64,000 nucleotides of DNA, from NCBI GenBank assembly GCA_045652465.1, contig JAZRUI010000015.1, positions 124,001-188,000 on the forward strand, written 5' to 3'. Of the stretch, positions 6,524 through 14,261 are shown in pieces. Numbering within the stretch: position 1 is the stretch's first letter; every line of letters starts with the position of its first letter. The DNA comes from SIG589 sp045652465. GTDB lineage: Bacteria; Bacillota; Clostridia; Oscillospirales; Acutalibacteraceae. The position numbers were made by a program, and so were the translations under genes. The notes below the pieces were generated by a model that did not search any database, was not told the origin of the DNA, and saw nothing but the letters and a program-made list of their open reading frames with translations.

Positions 6524-8569
6524 TTGAAACAGTACAAGTCAACCAACATTAAAAACATCGCCCTGTTAGGTCACGGTAACTCGGGCAAGACCACATTAGC
6601 AGACGCGATTTTATATTATGGCAAGGCAACCGATAGAATCGGCAAGAGTGCTGATTCTTCTCTAACACTCGATTTTGATGCCGAGGAAAAGAAGAGAAAG
6701 GTCTCGGTCAGCACGGCTATGTTCCCCGTTGAACTGGGCGAGAACAAGCTTAATATAATCGATGCTCCCGGCCAGTTCGATTTCGCCGTCGGCGTTAGCG
6801 AGGCTCTAACCGCTGCCGATTCGGCTTTAATCGTTCTTTCGGGTAAATCGGGTCTGACCGTAGGCGCCCAAAAGGCATATGATGCCGCCCGCAAAAACGG
6901 CAAACCCGTTGCCTTCTTTATCAACAAGCTTGATTCGGTTCATGCTCATTTTTATCGCGTTGTTTCGATTATAACAGGTCACTATGGCGGCGTTATTTGC
7001 CCCGTTGTTGTTCCCTTTGTTGAAGGCGAGCATGTAACCTGCTACATAAACCTTATAAACGGCAAGGCCTACACCTATGAAGGCCTTAACGCAAAGGAAT
7101 ATTCTCCCGTTCCCGATAATTCGGATATTTCCTCCATGCGCGATATTATGCTTGAGGCAGTTGCTTCAACCGATGAGGCGCTTATGGATAAATATTTCGG
7201 CGGCGAACCCTTCACCGAGGAAGAAATTTTAACCGCCCTTAAAAAGGCTATGAAGTCGGGCGATTTGTGCCCCGTATTTTGCGGCGTTGGTCAGGATGGC
7301 GCGGCAATCCCGCTGCTTGTTGATATCTTGGCGGAAATCGCTCCCGCTGCAAACGAGGGCGTTGTTAACTGCGTTGATGATAGCGCGGTTAAGGTTGATG
7401 AAAACGCTCCTGCGGCTCTCGTTGTTTTCAAAACAATTGCCGACCCGTTCGTTGGAAAACTTTCCTATTTCAAGGTTGTTTCGGGCGTTGTTAAGGCGGA
7501 TAGCCGCCTGATTTGCCAAAGAACCGGCAACGAGGAAAAGCTCTCCAAGGTTATGTGGGTTAAGGCAGGCAAGCAGGAGGATGCAGCCGCAATCGGCGCA
7601 GGCGATATCGGCGCAGTTGCCAAGCTTGGCAATGTTCTAACCGGCGATACTTTGTGCGATGCCGCATTCGGCAAGGCAATAAAGGTTCCGCAGTTCCCGT
7701 TGCCCCAGCTTACAATGGCGGTTTATCCCAAGGTTAAGGGCGATGAAGATAAGATTGCCCAGGGTCTAACCCGCCTGATGGAAGAAGACCCAACCATCAG
7801 CTTCTCGGTTAACACCGAAACCAAGGAACAGCTCCTTTCGGGTCTCGGCGAACAGCATATTGATGTTATCATCTCCAAACTCGCAGCCAAGTTCGGCGTT
7901 AATGTTGAGCTTAAAACTCCCCGCGTTGCCTATCGCGAAACCATCCGCAAGACCGTTAAGGTTCAGGGCAAGCATAAGAAACAGTCGGGCGGTCACGGTC
8001 AGTATGGCGATGTTTGGATTGAGTTCAGCCCCGCTGAAGGCGATGAGATGATATTCGAGGAGAAGGTATTCGGCGGCAGCGTTCCCAAGAATTTCTTCCC
8101 CGCAGTTGAAAAGGGTCTTCGTGATTCGGTTTCGAAGGGCGTTTTGGCGGGTTATCCCGTTGTTGGCCTTAAGGCAACCCTTTTGGATGGTTCTTATCAT
8201 CCCGTTGATTCCTCCGAAATGGCATTTAAAACCGCCGCAGGCATCGCATATAAGGATGGTTTGCCGCAGGCAGGCCCCGTTCTTTTGGAACCCATTGGTA
8301 TGCTTAATGTTACCATCCCCGAGGATAATATGGGCGATGTTATCGGCGATATCAATAAGCGCCGCGGCAGAGTTATAGGAATGAACCCGCTTGCAGGCAA
8401 GCTGCAGGAGGTTGTTGCCGAGGTTCCGATTGCTGAAATGTCCGATTTCTCAACCTCGATGCGCTCCATAACCCAGGGAAGAGCCGAATTCACGCTTAAC
8501 TTCGAGCGTTATGAAGAGGTTCCCTCCCATATCGCAGGCAAGATTATCGAGGCCGCCAAGGCTGAATAA
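6524..8569 (+). CDS. elongation factor G-like GTPase (EF-G paralogue)
   Basis: A 681-residue protein with the complete EF-G domain order: GTP-binding domain (P-loop GHGNSGKT, residues 16-23; NKLD), domain II, III, IV and V. It belongs to the EF-G paralogue group common in Firmicutes rather than to FusA itself: the N-terminus reads MKQYKSTNIKNIALLGHG, and the G3 motif is DAPGQFDF, so the histidine that promotes GTP hydrolysis in EF-G/EF-Tu is a glutamine here (Q84). The role of these paralogues is not settled; a ribosome-associated or antibiotic-related function is inferred. TTG at 6524 is preferred because AAAGGG at 6510-6515 is correctly spaced; a GTG at 6515 overlaps that site. Confidence 0.9.
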   Translation: MKQYKSTNIKNIALLGHGNSGKTTLADAILYYGKATDRIGKSADSSLTLDFDAEEKKRKVSVSTAMFPVELGENKLNIIDAPGQFDFAVGVSEALTAADSALIVLSGKSGLTVGAQKAYDAARKNGKPVAFFINKLDSVHAHFYRVVSIITGHYGGVICPVVVPFVEGEHVTCYINLINGKAYTYEGLNAKEYSPVPDNSDISSMRDIMLEAVASTDEALMDKYFGGEPFTEEEILTALKKAMKSGDLCPVFCGVGQDGAAIPLLVDILAEIAPAANEGVVNCVDDSAVKVDENAPAALVVFKTIADPFVGKLSYFKVVSGVVKADSRLICQRTGNEEKLSKVMWVKAGKQEDAAAIGAGDIGAVAKLGNVLTGDTLCDAAFGKAIKVPQFPLPQLTMAVYPKVKGDEDKIAQGLTRLMEEDPTISFSVNTETKEQLLSGLGEQHIDVIISKLAAKFGVNVELKTPRVAYRETIRKTVKVQGKHKKQSGGHGQYGDVWIEFSPAEGDEMIFEEKVFGGSVPKNFFPAVEKGLRDSVSKGVLAGYPVVGLKATLLDGSYHPVDSSEMAFKTAAGIAYKDGLPQAGPVLLEPIGMLNVTIPEDNMGDVIGDINKRRGRVIGMNPLAGKLQEVVAEVPIAEMSDFSTSMRSITQGRAEFTLNFERYEEVPSHIAGKIIEAAKAE

Positions 8570-8579
8570 TAAAATAAAA

Positions 8580-8605
8580 GGGGCGCTTTAGGGCGCCCCT
8601 AACTT
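8580..8605 (+). terminator. probable terminator of the EF-G-like gene
   Basis: GGGGCGC pairs with GCGCCCC (8580-8586 and 8593-8599). The T tract is weak (TAACTTTT), so termination may be partial and rpmH may receive some read-through. Confidence 0.65.
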
Positions 8606-8628
8606 TTCGCCTATTTATAATATTTTTA

Positions 8629-8657
8629 TTGACATAAGGGGCTTGTTTTGATATACT
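8629..8657 (+). promoter_or_regulatory. strong sigma-A promoter of the rpmH-rnpA cluster
   Basis: Perfect TTGACA, 17-bp spacer, TATACT. It would start RNA near 8664, giving a leader of about 75 nt before rpmH. Confidence 0.93.
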
Positions 8658-8675
8658 GTTAACTTGATAGGTTAT

Positions 8676-8706
8676 GTTTTAGATTGGGGGACTACCCCCT
8701 TAAAAC
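8676..8706 (+). promoter_or_regulatory. hairpin in the rpmH leader
   Basis: GTTTTA/TAAAAC closes an outer stem and GGGGG-ACTA-CCCCC an inner stem, separated by a small internal loop. It lies between the promoter and the AAGGAGG ribosome site at 8721-8727. No T tract follows; it may influence mRNA stability or rnpA/rpmH balance. Confidence 0.5.
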
Positions 8707-8737
8707 AATGCCGTAATAAAAAGGAGGTTTTAGTAAT

Positions 8738-8872
8738 ATGAAAAGAACATATCAGCCGAAGAAGCTTCATCGCAAGAAGGAACATGGTTTCCTCAAGAGA
8801 ATGGCTACCGCTAACGGCCGCAAGGTACTTGCCCGTCGTAGAGCAAAGGGCAGAAAGCAGCTTACCTACTAA
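8738..8872 (+). CDS. rpmH: 50S ribosomal protein L34
   Basis: A 44-residue, highly basic protein, MKRTYQPKKLHRKKEHGF onward, ending in the RRRAKGRKQLTY tail typical of L34. It is a structural protein of the large ribosomal subunit near the exit tunnel. The ATG follows an ideal AAGGAGG site. First gene of the conserved rpmH-rnpA-yidD-yidC-jag cluster, from which dnaA usually diverges; here an EF-G-like gene occupies the upstream side. Confidence 0.98.
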   Translation: MKRTYQPKKLHRKKEHGFLKRMATANGRKVLARRRAKGRKQLTY

Positions 8873-8902
8873 TTTTAGTTAAAAGGACAGTCGGAAAAAC
8901 CG

Positions 8903-9259
8903 ATGGAAAAGCTGAAAAAGTTAAAGCTTAATAAAGAATTTAAAAGGGCATACGGCAGGGGAAAGTGCTTTGTTCATTCGGGCGTTGTAACCTATATCGT
9001 TAAAAACCGCGAAGGCGGGATTCGTATAGGCGTAACAACCGGCAAGAAGATAGGCACCGCCGTTTTAAGAAACCGTGCGAGGCGAGTTATAATCGCCGCG
9101 TTTCGCGGTTGTTTGCCGTATCTTGATTGTCGCGGGTACGATATAGTTTTCGTTGCCCGCGCGAGAACGCCCAAAATGAACAGCAATAAGCTGAAGGAAG
9201 TACTTATGCGTCAATTTTCGGACGCAGGAATTGTGAAGAATGAAACGGATACTCATTAA
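8903..9259 (+). CDS. rnpA: ribonuclease P protein component
   Basis: A 118-residue RnpA, the protein subunit that helps the RNase P ribozyme cut tRNA precursors. It carries the RNR signature in a conserved helix (RNRARRVIIAAF, about residues 53-64), the F-K-R-A-Y-G-R-G-K-C-F N-terminal strand and the YDIVFVARA strand. Start ATG at 8903; the AAAGGAC site is rather far (about 15 nt) and a small hairpin CGG-AAAAA-CCG (8892-8902) between the two could shorten that distance. The end overlaps yidD by 20 nt. Confidence 0.96.
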   Translation: MEKLKKLKLNKEFKRAYGRGKCFVHSGVVTYIVKNREGGIRIGVTTGKKIGTAVLRNRARRVIIAAFRGCLPYLDCRGYDIVFVARARTPKMNSNKLKEVLMRQFSDAGIVKNETDTH

Positions 9260-9479
9260 ATTGGTGCGTTTTTATCAAAAATGCATTTCGCCCCGCAAGG
9301 GATATTCGAGCTGCCGATTTATACCTACCTGCTCTTCATATGCTATTGAGGCAATAGAAACGCACGGTGCCTTTAAGGGTACCGCGCTCGCAATTTATAG
9401 GGTGCTTAGATGTAATCCGTTGTGCAAGGGCGGGTATGATCCCGTTCCCCCTCGCAAAACAAAAGGAGAAAAAAGATGA
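9240..9479 (+). CDS. yidD: membrane protein insertion efficiency factor YidD
   Basis: A 79-residue YidD protein. The family motifs are present: LIKLVRFYQKCISP, the cysteine region CRFIPTCSSYAIEAI, and RCNPLCKGGYDPVP. YidD is a small membrane-associated protein that assists the YidC insertase. The gene overlaps rnpA by 20 nt and yidC by 4 nt (ATGA), the usual arrangement, so expression is translationally coupled. Confidence 0.97.
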   Translation: MKRILIKLVRFYQKCISPRKGYSSCRFIPTCSSYAIEAIETHGAFKGTALAIYRVLRCNPLCKGGYDPVPPRKTKGEKR

Positions 9480-10339
9480 GTTTTATAAGTGTGCCTATGG
9501 GATATGTCCTTCGTTGGTTCTCATCCCTCGTTGGTAATAACTTTGCAGCAGCAGTATGCCTTTTTACCATACTCGTAAATGTTTTAATGCTGCCGCTCAC
9601 TATGAAATCACAAAAATCCACCGTACAGCAAACCCGCATTAAGCCCAAGCTTGATGCGCTCAAAGCAAAGTGCGGTAATGATAAGCAAAGATACACTCAG
9701 GAAATGCAGGCTCTTTATCAAAGAGAGGGCGTTTCCATGTCCGGCGGTTGTATGCCGCTTTTGCTCCGTATGGTGCTCATGATGGGCATTTACTGGGCAA
9801 TAACCAACCCGCTTCGTTACATTTGCGGTATTGATAGCAGCGTTATCAACAATGCTATGAAGGAGCTTGATGTTAAGAGCGCTATGAGCCTTATGGGTCC
9901 CGCGCAGGCAGGCAAGATTGCAACCATTCCTGCAGCAACTGCAAAAATGGTTGATTTCGACTTGTTCGGCATCAATTTGCTCGATAACCCCAGCTTCACC
10001 AAACCCGCAGCAATTTGGCTTATGCCCATTTTGTCCTTTGTTGCGCAGTTTGTTTCCAGCCTTGTAACAATTAAAATTCAAAAGAAGAACAACCCCGGCG
10101 CTCCCACTATGTCGGGTATGATGCTGACTATGCCTCTTATCTCGCTTTGGATCGGTTTCAGCTTTCCGGGTGCTCTCGGTTTCTACTGGGCAATTTCGGC
10201 AATTGTCGGCGGTGTGATTCAGGCTGTTGTTTCGCTTAAATACGGTCCTGATGTTATCATCGCAAAGGAACAGTCCAAAGAAACCTACACAAGATTCAGA
10301 TACGAAAAGAACCGCAAAAAGTCGGCTTCGATAGATTAG
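9476..10339 (+). CDS. yidC: membrane protein insertase YidC/SpoIIIJ
   Basis: A 287-residue Oxa1/YidC-type insertase that folds and inserts proteins into the cytoplasmic membrane. It has five expected hydrophobic segments, the cytoplasmic hairpin rich in charged residues (about 45-80) and the groove arginine in MPLLLRMVLMMGIYW. Unlike Bacillus SpoIIIJ/YqjG it has no lipoprotein signal peptide: it begins almost directly at the first core helix, a form common in Clostridia. An ATGA overlap joins it to yidD and jag follows after 13 nt. Confidence 0.95.
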   Translation: MSFISVPMGYVLRWFSSLVGNNFAAAVCLFTILVNVLMLPLTMKSQKSTVQQTRIKPKLDALKAKCGNDKQRYTQEMQALYQREGVSMSGGCMPLLLRMVLMMGIYWAITNPLRYICGIDSSVINNAMKELDVKSAMSLMGPAQAGKIATIPAATAKMVDFDLFGINLLDNPSFTKPAAIWLMPILSFVAQFVSSLVTIKIQKKNNPGAPTMSGMMLTMPLISLWIGFSFPGALGFYWAISAIVGGVIQAVVSLKYGPDVIIAKEQSKETYTRFRYEKNRKKSASID

Positions 10340-10352
10340 GAGGAGCTACAAA

Positions 10353-11270
10353 TTGATTAAAGAAGCAATAGGCGTTGGCGCCACGCTTGAAGAGGCCACC
10401 GAAAAGGCCAAAGCGGAACTCAATGCTTCGTTTGACGAAGAGGTTCAATTCGAGGTTTTAACCTATCCTAAAAAGAAGTCCCTCGGATTGTTCGGCGGCT
10501 CTATGGCAAAGGTAAGGGTTTTTGTTGAAATGCCCGACCCCGCGCCCAAAAAGCAGCGTCAGCCTAAAAAAGAAAACAAGAAAAACGATGCCGAAAACAA
10601 AGAGCGTCGTGAAAAGAAGATAGAGAAGAAGGCTCCCGCCGAGGTTAAACCCGCGGCTCCCGCCGTTGCCGAGGAGCAAATCGAAAAAGATTCTCCCGCA
10701 GGTCGCGCAATCGCCTATCTTCGTTCGGTACTCGCTAATTTAGGCGTAACCGATTATACCGTTTCGGTTGCCGAAATCGAGAAGGGCGCCCGCATCATTT
10801 TAGAGGGCGAAAATCTCGGTGCTATCATCGGCCGCCGCGGAGAAACCCTCGATGCTTTGCAGTATTTAGCATCGCTCGCCGCAAACTCCGGCGGAGATTT
10901 CTTCCGCATAACCCTTGATACAGGTAACTATCGCGAAAAGCGCGAGCAAACCTTAAAGGGTCTTGCCCGCCGCATTTCGAATCAGGTTCTTAGAACAGGT
11001 CGCAGCCGCGCCCTCGAGCCTATGAACCCGTATGAGCGCCGCATTATCCACACCGAGGTTCAAACCATCGAAGGCGTTGAATCCAATTCTATCGGTGAGG
11101 GCAAAAATCGCCGCGTTGTTATCAGCCCCGTTGGCGGCAAAAGAGATAACTTCCGCCGCGATGACCGTCGCCGTGACCGCCGCGCTCCCGCAGCAAAGCC
11201 CGTAATCGATCCCGACCGCGCTCCTAAAAAGGACGCTGCCGACCTCCCGCTTTACGGCAAAATCGACTAA
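10353..11270 (+). CDS. jag: RNA-binding protein Jag/KhpB
   Basis: A 305-residue Jag protein with an N-terminal Jag_N domain (about 1-50; IGVGATLEEATEKA), a long charged Lys/Glu/Pro-rich linker (about 60-115), a KH domain (about 120-200; GAIIGRRGETLDALQYLAS) and an R3H domain (about 205-270; NPYERRIIHTEVQ). Jag/KhpB binds RNA and affects cell division and wall synthesis in Gram-positive bacteria. The start is the TTG at 10353 behind AGGAGGAG. The tail is Arg/Asp-rich. A bidirectional terminator follows; mnmE/mnmG, the usual next genes, are absent. Confidence 0.95.
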   Translation: MIKEAIGVGATLEEATEKAKAELNASFDEEVQFEVLTYPKKKSLGLFGGSMAKVRVFVEMPDPAPKKQRQPKKENKKNDAENKERREKKIEKKAPAEVKPAAPAVAEEQIEKDSPAGRAIAYLRSVLANLGVTDYTVSVAEIEKGARIILEGENLGAIIGRRGETLDALQYLASLAANSGGDFFRITLDTGNYREKREQTLKGLARRISNQVLRTGRSRALEPMNPYERRIIHTEVQTIEGVESNSIGEGKNRRVVISPVGGKRDNFRRDDRRRDRRAPAAKPVIDPDRAPKKDAADLPLYGKID

Positions 11271-11274
11271 AAAT

Positions 11275-11310
11275 AAAAGCACCGAGAAAATCTCGGTGCT
11301 TTTTATTTTA
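11275..11310. terminator. bidirectional terminator between jag and cysK
   Basis: GCACCGAGA-AAA-TCTCGGTGC (11279-11299) flanked by A and T tracts; suits both convergent genes. Confidence 0.92.
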
Positions 11311-11311
11311 T

Positions 11312-12238
11312 CTAATTAAACGCGGCAGTCGAGAGGTAGCGCTCTCCCGTATCGGGCAGCAAAACAACGATTCTCTTGCCCTTGTTTTCATCGCGCGCGG
11401 CAACCTCCGCAGCCGCAGTTAATGCAGCTCCCGAGGAGATTCCAACCAAAAGTCCCTCAACGGTCGGCAAAAGTCTTGTAGCGGCTATTGCATCATCGGT
11501 TTTAACCGCAAGGATTTCATCAATAACGCTGCGTTCAAGCGCGTCAGGAATGAAATTTGCGCCGATTCCCTGTATTCCGTGGGGCGCGGCTGCGCCACCC
11601 GAAAGAACGGGGGATTCAGCGGGCTCAACCGCAACAATTTTGATGTTTTGGTTTTGCTCTTTAAGGTATTTTCCGATACCCGTTATGGTGCCGCCCGTTC
11701 CAACGCCCGCAACGAAAATATCGAGGTTTCCGTCTAAAGTGCTGTAAATTTCGGGCGCGGTTGTGTCATAGTGGGCTTTGGGGTTGGCGGGATTATAAAA
11801 TTGTCCCGCAATAATGCTGCCGCTAATTTGCTCTTTAAGCTCGTTTGCCTTCTTAACAGCGCCATCCATTCCTTCTTTGCCATCGGTCAGCACTATTTCG
11901 GCGCCATATGCCGAGAGCAGCTTGCGGCGCTCAAGGCTCATGGTTTCGGGCATGGTTAGAATAACGCGATATCCGCGAACGGCCGCAACCATGGCAAGAC
12001 CGATTCCCGTGTTGCCGCTGGTCGGCTCGATTATGGTAGCGCCCTTGGTTATCAGTCCCTTTTGCTCAGCATCGAGGAGCATCGAGAGCGCGGCGCGGTC
12101 TTTAACGCTGCCTGCAGGATTAAAATATTCGAGCTTCGCGAAAATCTCAGCCTTTGCGCCAATCTTTTCTTCAAACTTCTTAAGGCGCAAAAGGGGAGTG
12201 TTTCCAACAAGCTCCAATATGTTGTCATAAACCTTCAT
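11312..12238 (-). CDS. cysK: cysteine synthase (O-acetylserine sulfhydrylase)
   Basis: A 308-residue PLP enzyme that makes cysteine from O-acetylserine and sulfide in the cytoplasm. Visible family features: NTPLLRL near the N-terminus, the PLP lysine in NPAGSVKDRAA (about residue 45), the PTSGNTGIGLA substrate loop, GVGTGGTITG phosphate loop and the SSGAA motif near the C-terminus. Length is standard. The ATG at 12238 has AAAGGAG upstream. It lies behind the terminator of the PHP gene, so it is probably its own transcription unit. No T-box or other leader is seen. Confidence 0.95.
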   Translation of the reverse strand: MKVYDNILELVGNTPLLRLKKFEEKIGAKAEIFAKLEYFNPAGSVKDRAALSMLLDAEQKGLITKGATIIEPTSGNTGIGLAMVAAVRGYRVILTMPETMSLERRKLLSAYGAEIVLTDGKEGMDGAVKKANELKEQISGSIIAGQFYNPANPKAHYDTTAPEIYSTLDGNLDIFVAGVGTGGTITGIGKYLKEQNQNIKIVAVEPAESPVLSGGAAAPHGIQGIGANFIPDALERSVIDEILAVKTDDAIAATRLLPTVEGLLVGISSGAALTAAAEVAARDENKGKRIVVLLPDTGERYLSTAAFN

Positions 12239-12270
12239 AAAACCTACTCCTTTAAAGTAGTATTTCCAAA

Positions 12271-12297
12271 AAAATCCCCTCGCGGGGATTTTTTATT
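12271..12297 (-). terminator. terminator after the PHP gene
   Basis: AATCCCC pairs with GGGGATT around a TCGC loop (12273-12290); on the minus strand it follows the PHP stop codon and ends in a T run. Confidence 0.88.
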
Positions 12298-13296
12298 TTA
12301 AAGTTCGTTTAGGAAATATGCCTGTGTGTAGGCATAGTTACCGTCAAAGTCGATAACCTCGGCGCGAACATAAATATCATCGCTGTGGAGCGTGAATTCG
12401 CCGCCGAAGAGCTCTTCGCCGGTTTTAACGCGGCCTGTGTGGCGGGTGCCTGTGTGGAATCGAACTTCGCGAATGGGGGTTGAGGTTTTAACGCCGAAAA
12501 CGCCATCCTCAACATAAACATCCTCGAAAAGCGGACCGCAAGAGGCATAAAACTCGCCATTTTCAAAGGCGCTTATAATCTTATCATAGTCAAGACTGTC
12601 GGCGGCGAGCATAATAAATCCGCCAAACATATCATCGGGGTTATGGTTATCATCCGCGGCAACGCAAAAAACTCGCTTACCTGCGCGGAGCATATCATCA
12701 AAAACAACGCCGTTGTTATCATCGAAGCCTGCGATATATGTTCCCGTGTTGAAAATTTCGAGGTTGTTCATTCCCTCATATTGCATATAAAGGGAATAGT
12801 CCTCCATCGACCAGCGCGGATGATTATAGGTAACGATGAATCCATCATCTTTAAGGCGCTTTATGGCGAGGTTGATGGCTTCGGGCGTGTGGTCCTTAAG
12901 GAGAATCTCGCCCTTCGATTTTGCCATATCCCAACGCTCATCGTGCATCCATTTAAATTTGGGATGCTTCCAGTTGGGGTCGATTCCGAGCTGGTAGATG
13001 TCGCTCTTGTCCTTTTTATAGGCGCAAAGATGGCAAACAATCCAGTTGTTGAAGTTTTCGCCCCTAACCTCGTTGAACTCATATTCAAGCGCGGGAATGG
13101 TTATAAACTCCTTATCATCGAGTTCGCTGTGATAAAAAAGGCCCTCGTGGTCAGTAATCGCCAAAACCGAATAACCCTGCTCTTTATAGAACTTTTTCAG
13201 TTCTTCGGGGGTGTAGGTTCCGTCCGACCAGTTGCTGTGGCAATGCAAATTAGCCTTATAAAAATTTTTTCCAACGGGGATGAGATGCTTTTTCAT
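12298..13296 (-). CDS. PHP-domain metal-dependent hydrolase
   Basis: A 332-residue PHP-domain protein. The metal-binding motifs are visible: HCHSNWSDG (HxH...D, about residue 18), AITDHEG (about 46), PALEYEF, a TYNHPRW motif and a C-terminal ADDNHN. PHP proteins are trinuclear-metal phosphoesterases; relatives include histidinol phosphatase and nucleoside-phosphate phosphatases. The substrate cannot be read from sequence. It is last in the dnaX-ebfC-recR-PHP unit, 16 nt after recR, and is followed by a terminator. Confidence 0.85.
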   Translation of the reverse strand: MKKHLIPVGKNFYKANLHCHSNWSDGTYTPEELKKFYKEQGYSVLAITDHEGLFYHSELDDKEFITIPALEYEFNEVRGENFNNWIVCHLCAYKKDKSDIYQLGIDPNWKHPKFKWMHDERWDMAKSKGEILLKDHTPEAINLAIKRLKDDGFIVTYNHPRWSMEDYSLYMQYEGMNNLEIFNTGTYIAGFDDNNGVVFDDMLRAGKRVFCVAADDNHNPDDMFGGFIMLAADSLDYDKIISAFENGEFYASCGPLFEDVYVEDGVFGVKTSTPIREVRFHTGTRHTGRVKTGEELFGGEFTLHSDDIYVRAEVIDFDGNYAYTQAYFLNEL

Positions 13297-13312
13297 GTTA
13301 AGACCTCAAAAT

Positions 13313-13912
13313 TTAAATATCGTTTCTACCTTCAAGTGCTTTTGTCAGGGTAACCGCATCGGCATATTCCAAATCGCCGCCAACGGGGATGCCGTAAGCC
13401 AGCCTGGTTATACGAATGCCCATCGGTTTTAAAAGCCTTGAGATATAGCTGGCGGTTGCCTCGCCCTCAACAGTGGGGTTGGTTGCCATTATAACCTCTT
13501 TAACCGTGCCGTCGGCCAAACGCGACATAAGCTCTTTGATTTTAAGCTGGTCGGGACCAACTCCGTCCAGCGGCGAAATTGTGCCGTGGAGAACATGATA
13601 GAGTCCCTTATATTCCTGCGTGCGCTCAAAAACCATAATCGCCTTGGGGTCCTCAACAACGCAAATTGTTGAGTTATCGCGCATCGGGTCGGCGCAAATG
13701 GGGCAGGTGTCGAATTCGGTAAGGCATTGGCATTTGCTGCAAAGATGAACCCTTTCTTTCGCCTCAATCAAAGCGCTTGCGAATTTTTCAGCGCGTTCTT
13801 TAGGCTGCGAGAGGATGTAAAAGGCGAGCCTTTGAGCGGTTTTGCGACCAATAGATGGCAGCCTTTCAAATTGGGTTATCAGCTCATTGAGCGGTCCAAC
13901 ATTATATGCCAT
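13313..13912 (-). CDS. recR: recombination mediator protein RecR
   Basis: A 199-residue RecR, which works with RecF/RecO to load RecA on gapped DNA. It shows the N-terminal helix-hairpin-helix (LPSIGRKTAQRLAFYIL), the C4 zinc finger (CSKCQCLTEFDTCPIC, about residues 58-73), the Toprim domain (VVEDPKAIMVFERT onward) and a Walker-B-like C-terminal segment. The start overlaps the ebfC stop by one base (TAATG). Together with dnaX and ebfC this is the classical Firmicute order. Confidence 0.97.
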   Translation of the reverse strand: MAYNVGPLNELITQFERLPSIGRKTAQRLAFYILSQPKERAEKFASALIEAKERVHLCSKCQCLTEFDTCPICADPMRDNSTICVVEDPKAIMVFERTQEYKGLYHVLHGTISPLDGVGPDQLKIKELMSRLADGTVKEVIMATNPTVEGEATASYISRLLKPMGIRITRLAYGIPVGGDLEYADAVTLTKALEGRNDI

Positions 13913-14250
13913 TAGAATAACCCCGGAATGTTAAGGCCGCTTGTTATGGCGCCCATCTCTTCATCGGCAGTTTTCTTTGCGGTGTTTATAGCCTCGTTAA
14001 CTGCAACGGTAACAAGGTCTTCGAGCATTTCTGCATCATCGGGGTCAACCGCATCGGGCGAAATCTTGAGCGAGCGGATGTTATAGTCGCCGTCAACGGT
14101 TGCGCTAACAAGTCCGCCGCCCGAGGTAGCGGTGTATTCGCGCTCCTTAAGGTCGGCCTGGAGTGCTGCCATATCATCCTGCATCTTTTGTGCCTGCTTG
14201 AGCATGGCATTCATATTTTGTCCACCCTGATTGGGAATTCTGCATTTCAT
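13912..14250 (-). CDS. YbaB/EbfC nucleoid-associated protein
   Basis: A 112-residue YbaB/EbfC family DNA-binding protein; dimers bind DNA and help organise the nucleoid. It shows MLKQAQKMQDDMAALQADL, the coiled-coil helix characteristic of the family, and then a small beta sheet (GGGLVSATVDGDYNIRSLKI). The N-terminal MKCRIPNQGGQNMN extension is common in Clostridia. It sits between dnaX (11 nt upstream) and recR (1-nt overlap). Confidence 0.95.
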   Translation of the reverse strand: MKCRIPNQGGQNMNAMLKQAQKMQDDMAALQADLKEREYTATSGGGLVSATVDGDYNIRSLKISPDAVDPDDAEMLEDLVTVAVNEAINTAKKTADEEMGAITSGLNIPGLF

Positions 14251-14261
14251 AAAGATTTCTC

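Noticed and set aside
11044..11052. TTATCCACA, a perfect DnaA box
   Set aside because: It is single and lies inside the R3H-domain codons of jag; no cluster of boxes or AT-rich unwinding region is near, so it is not an origin.
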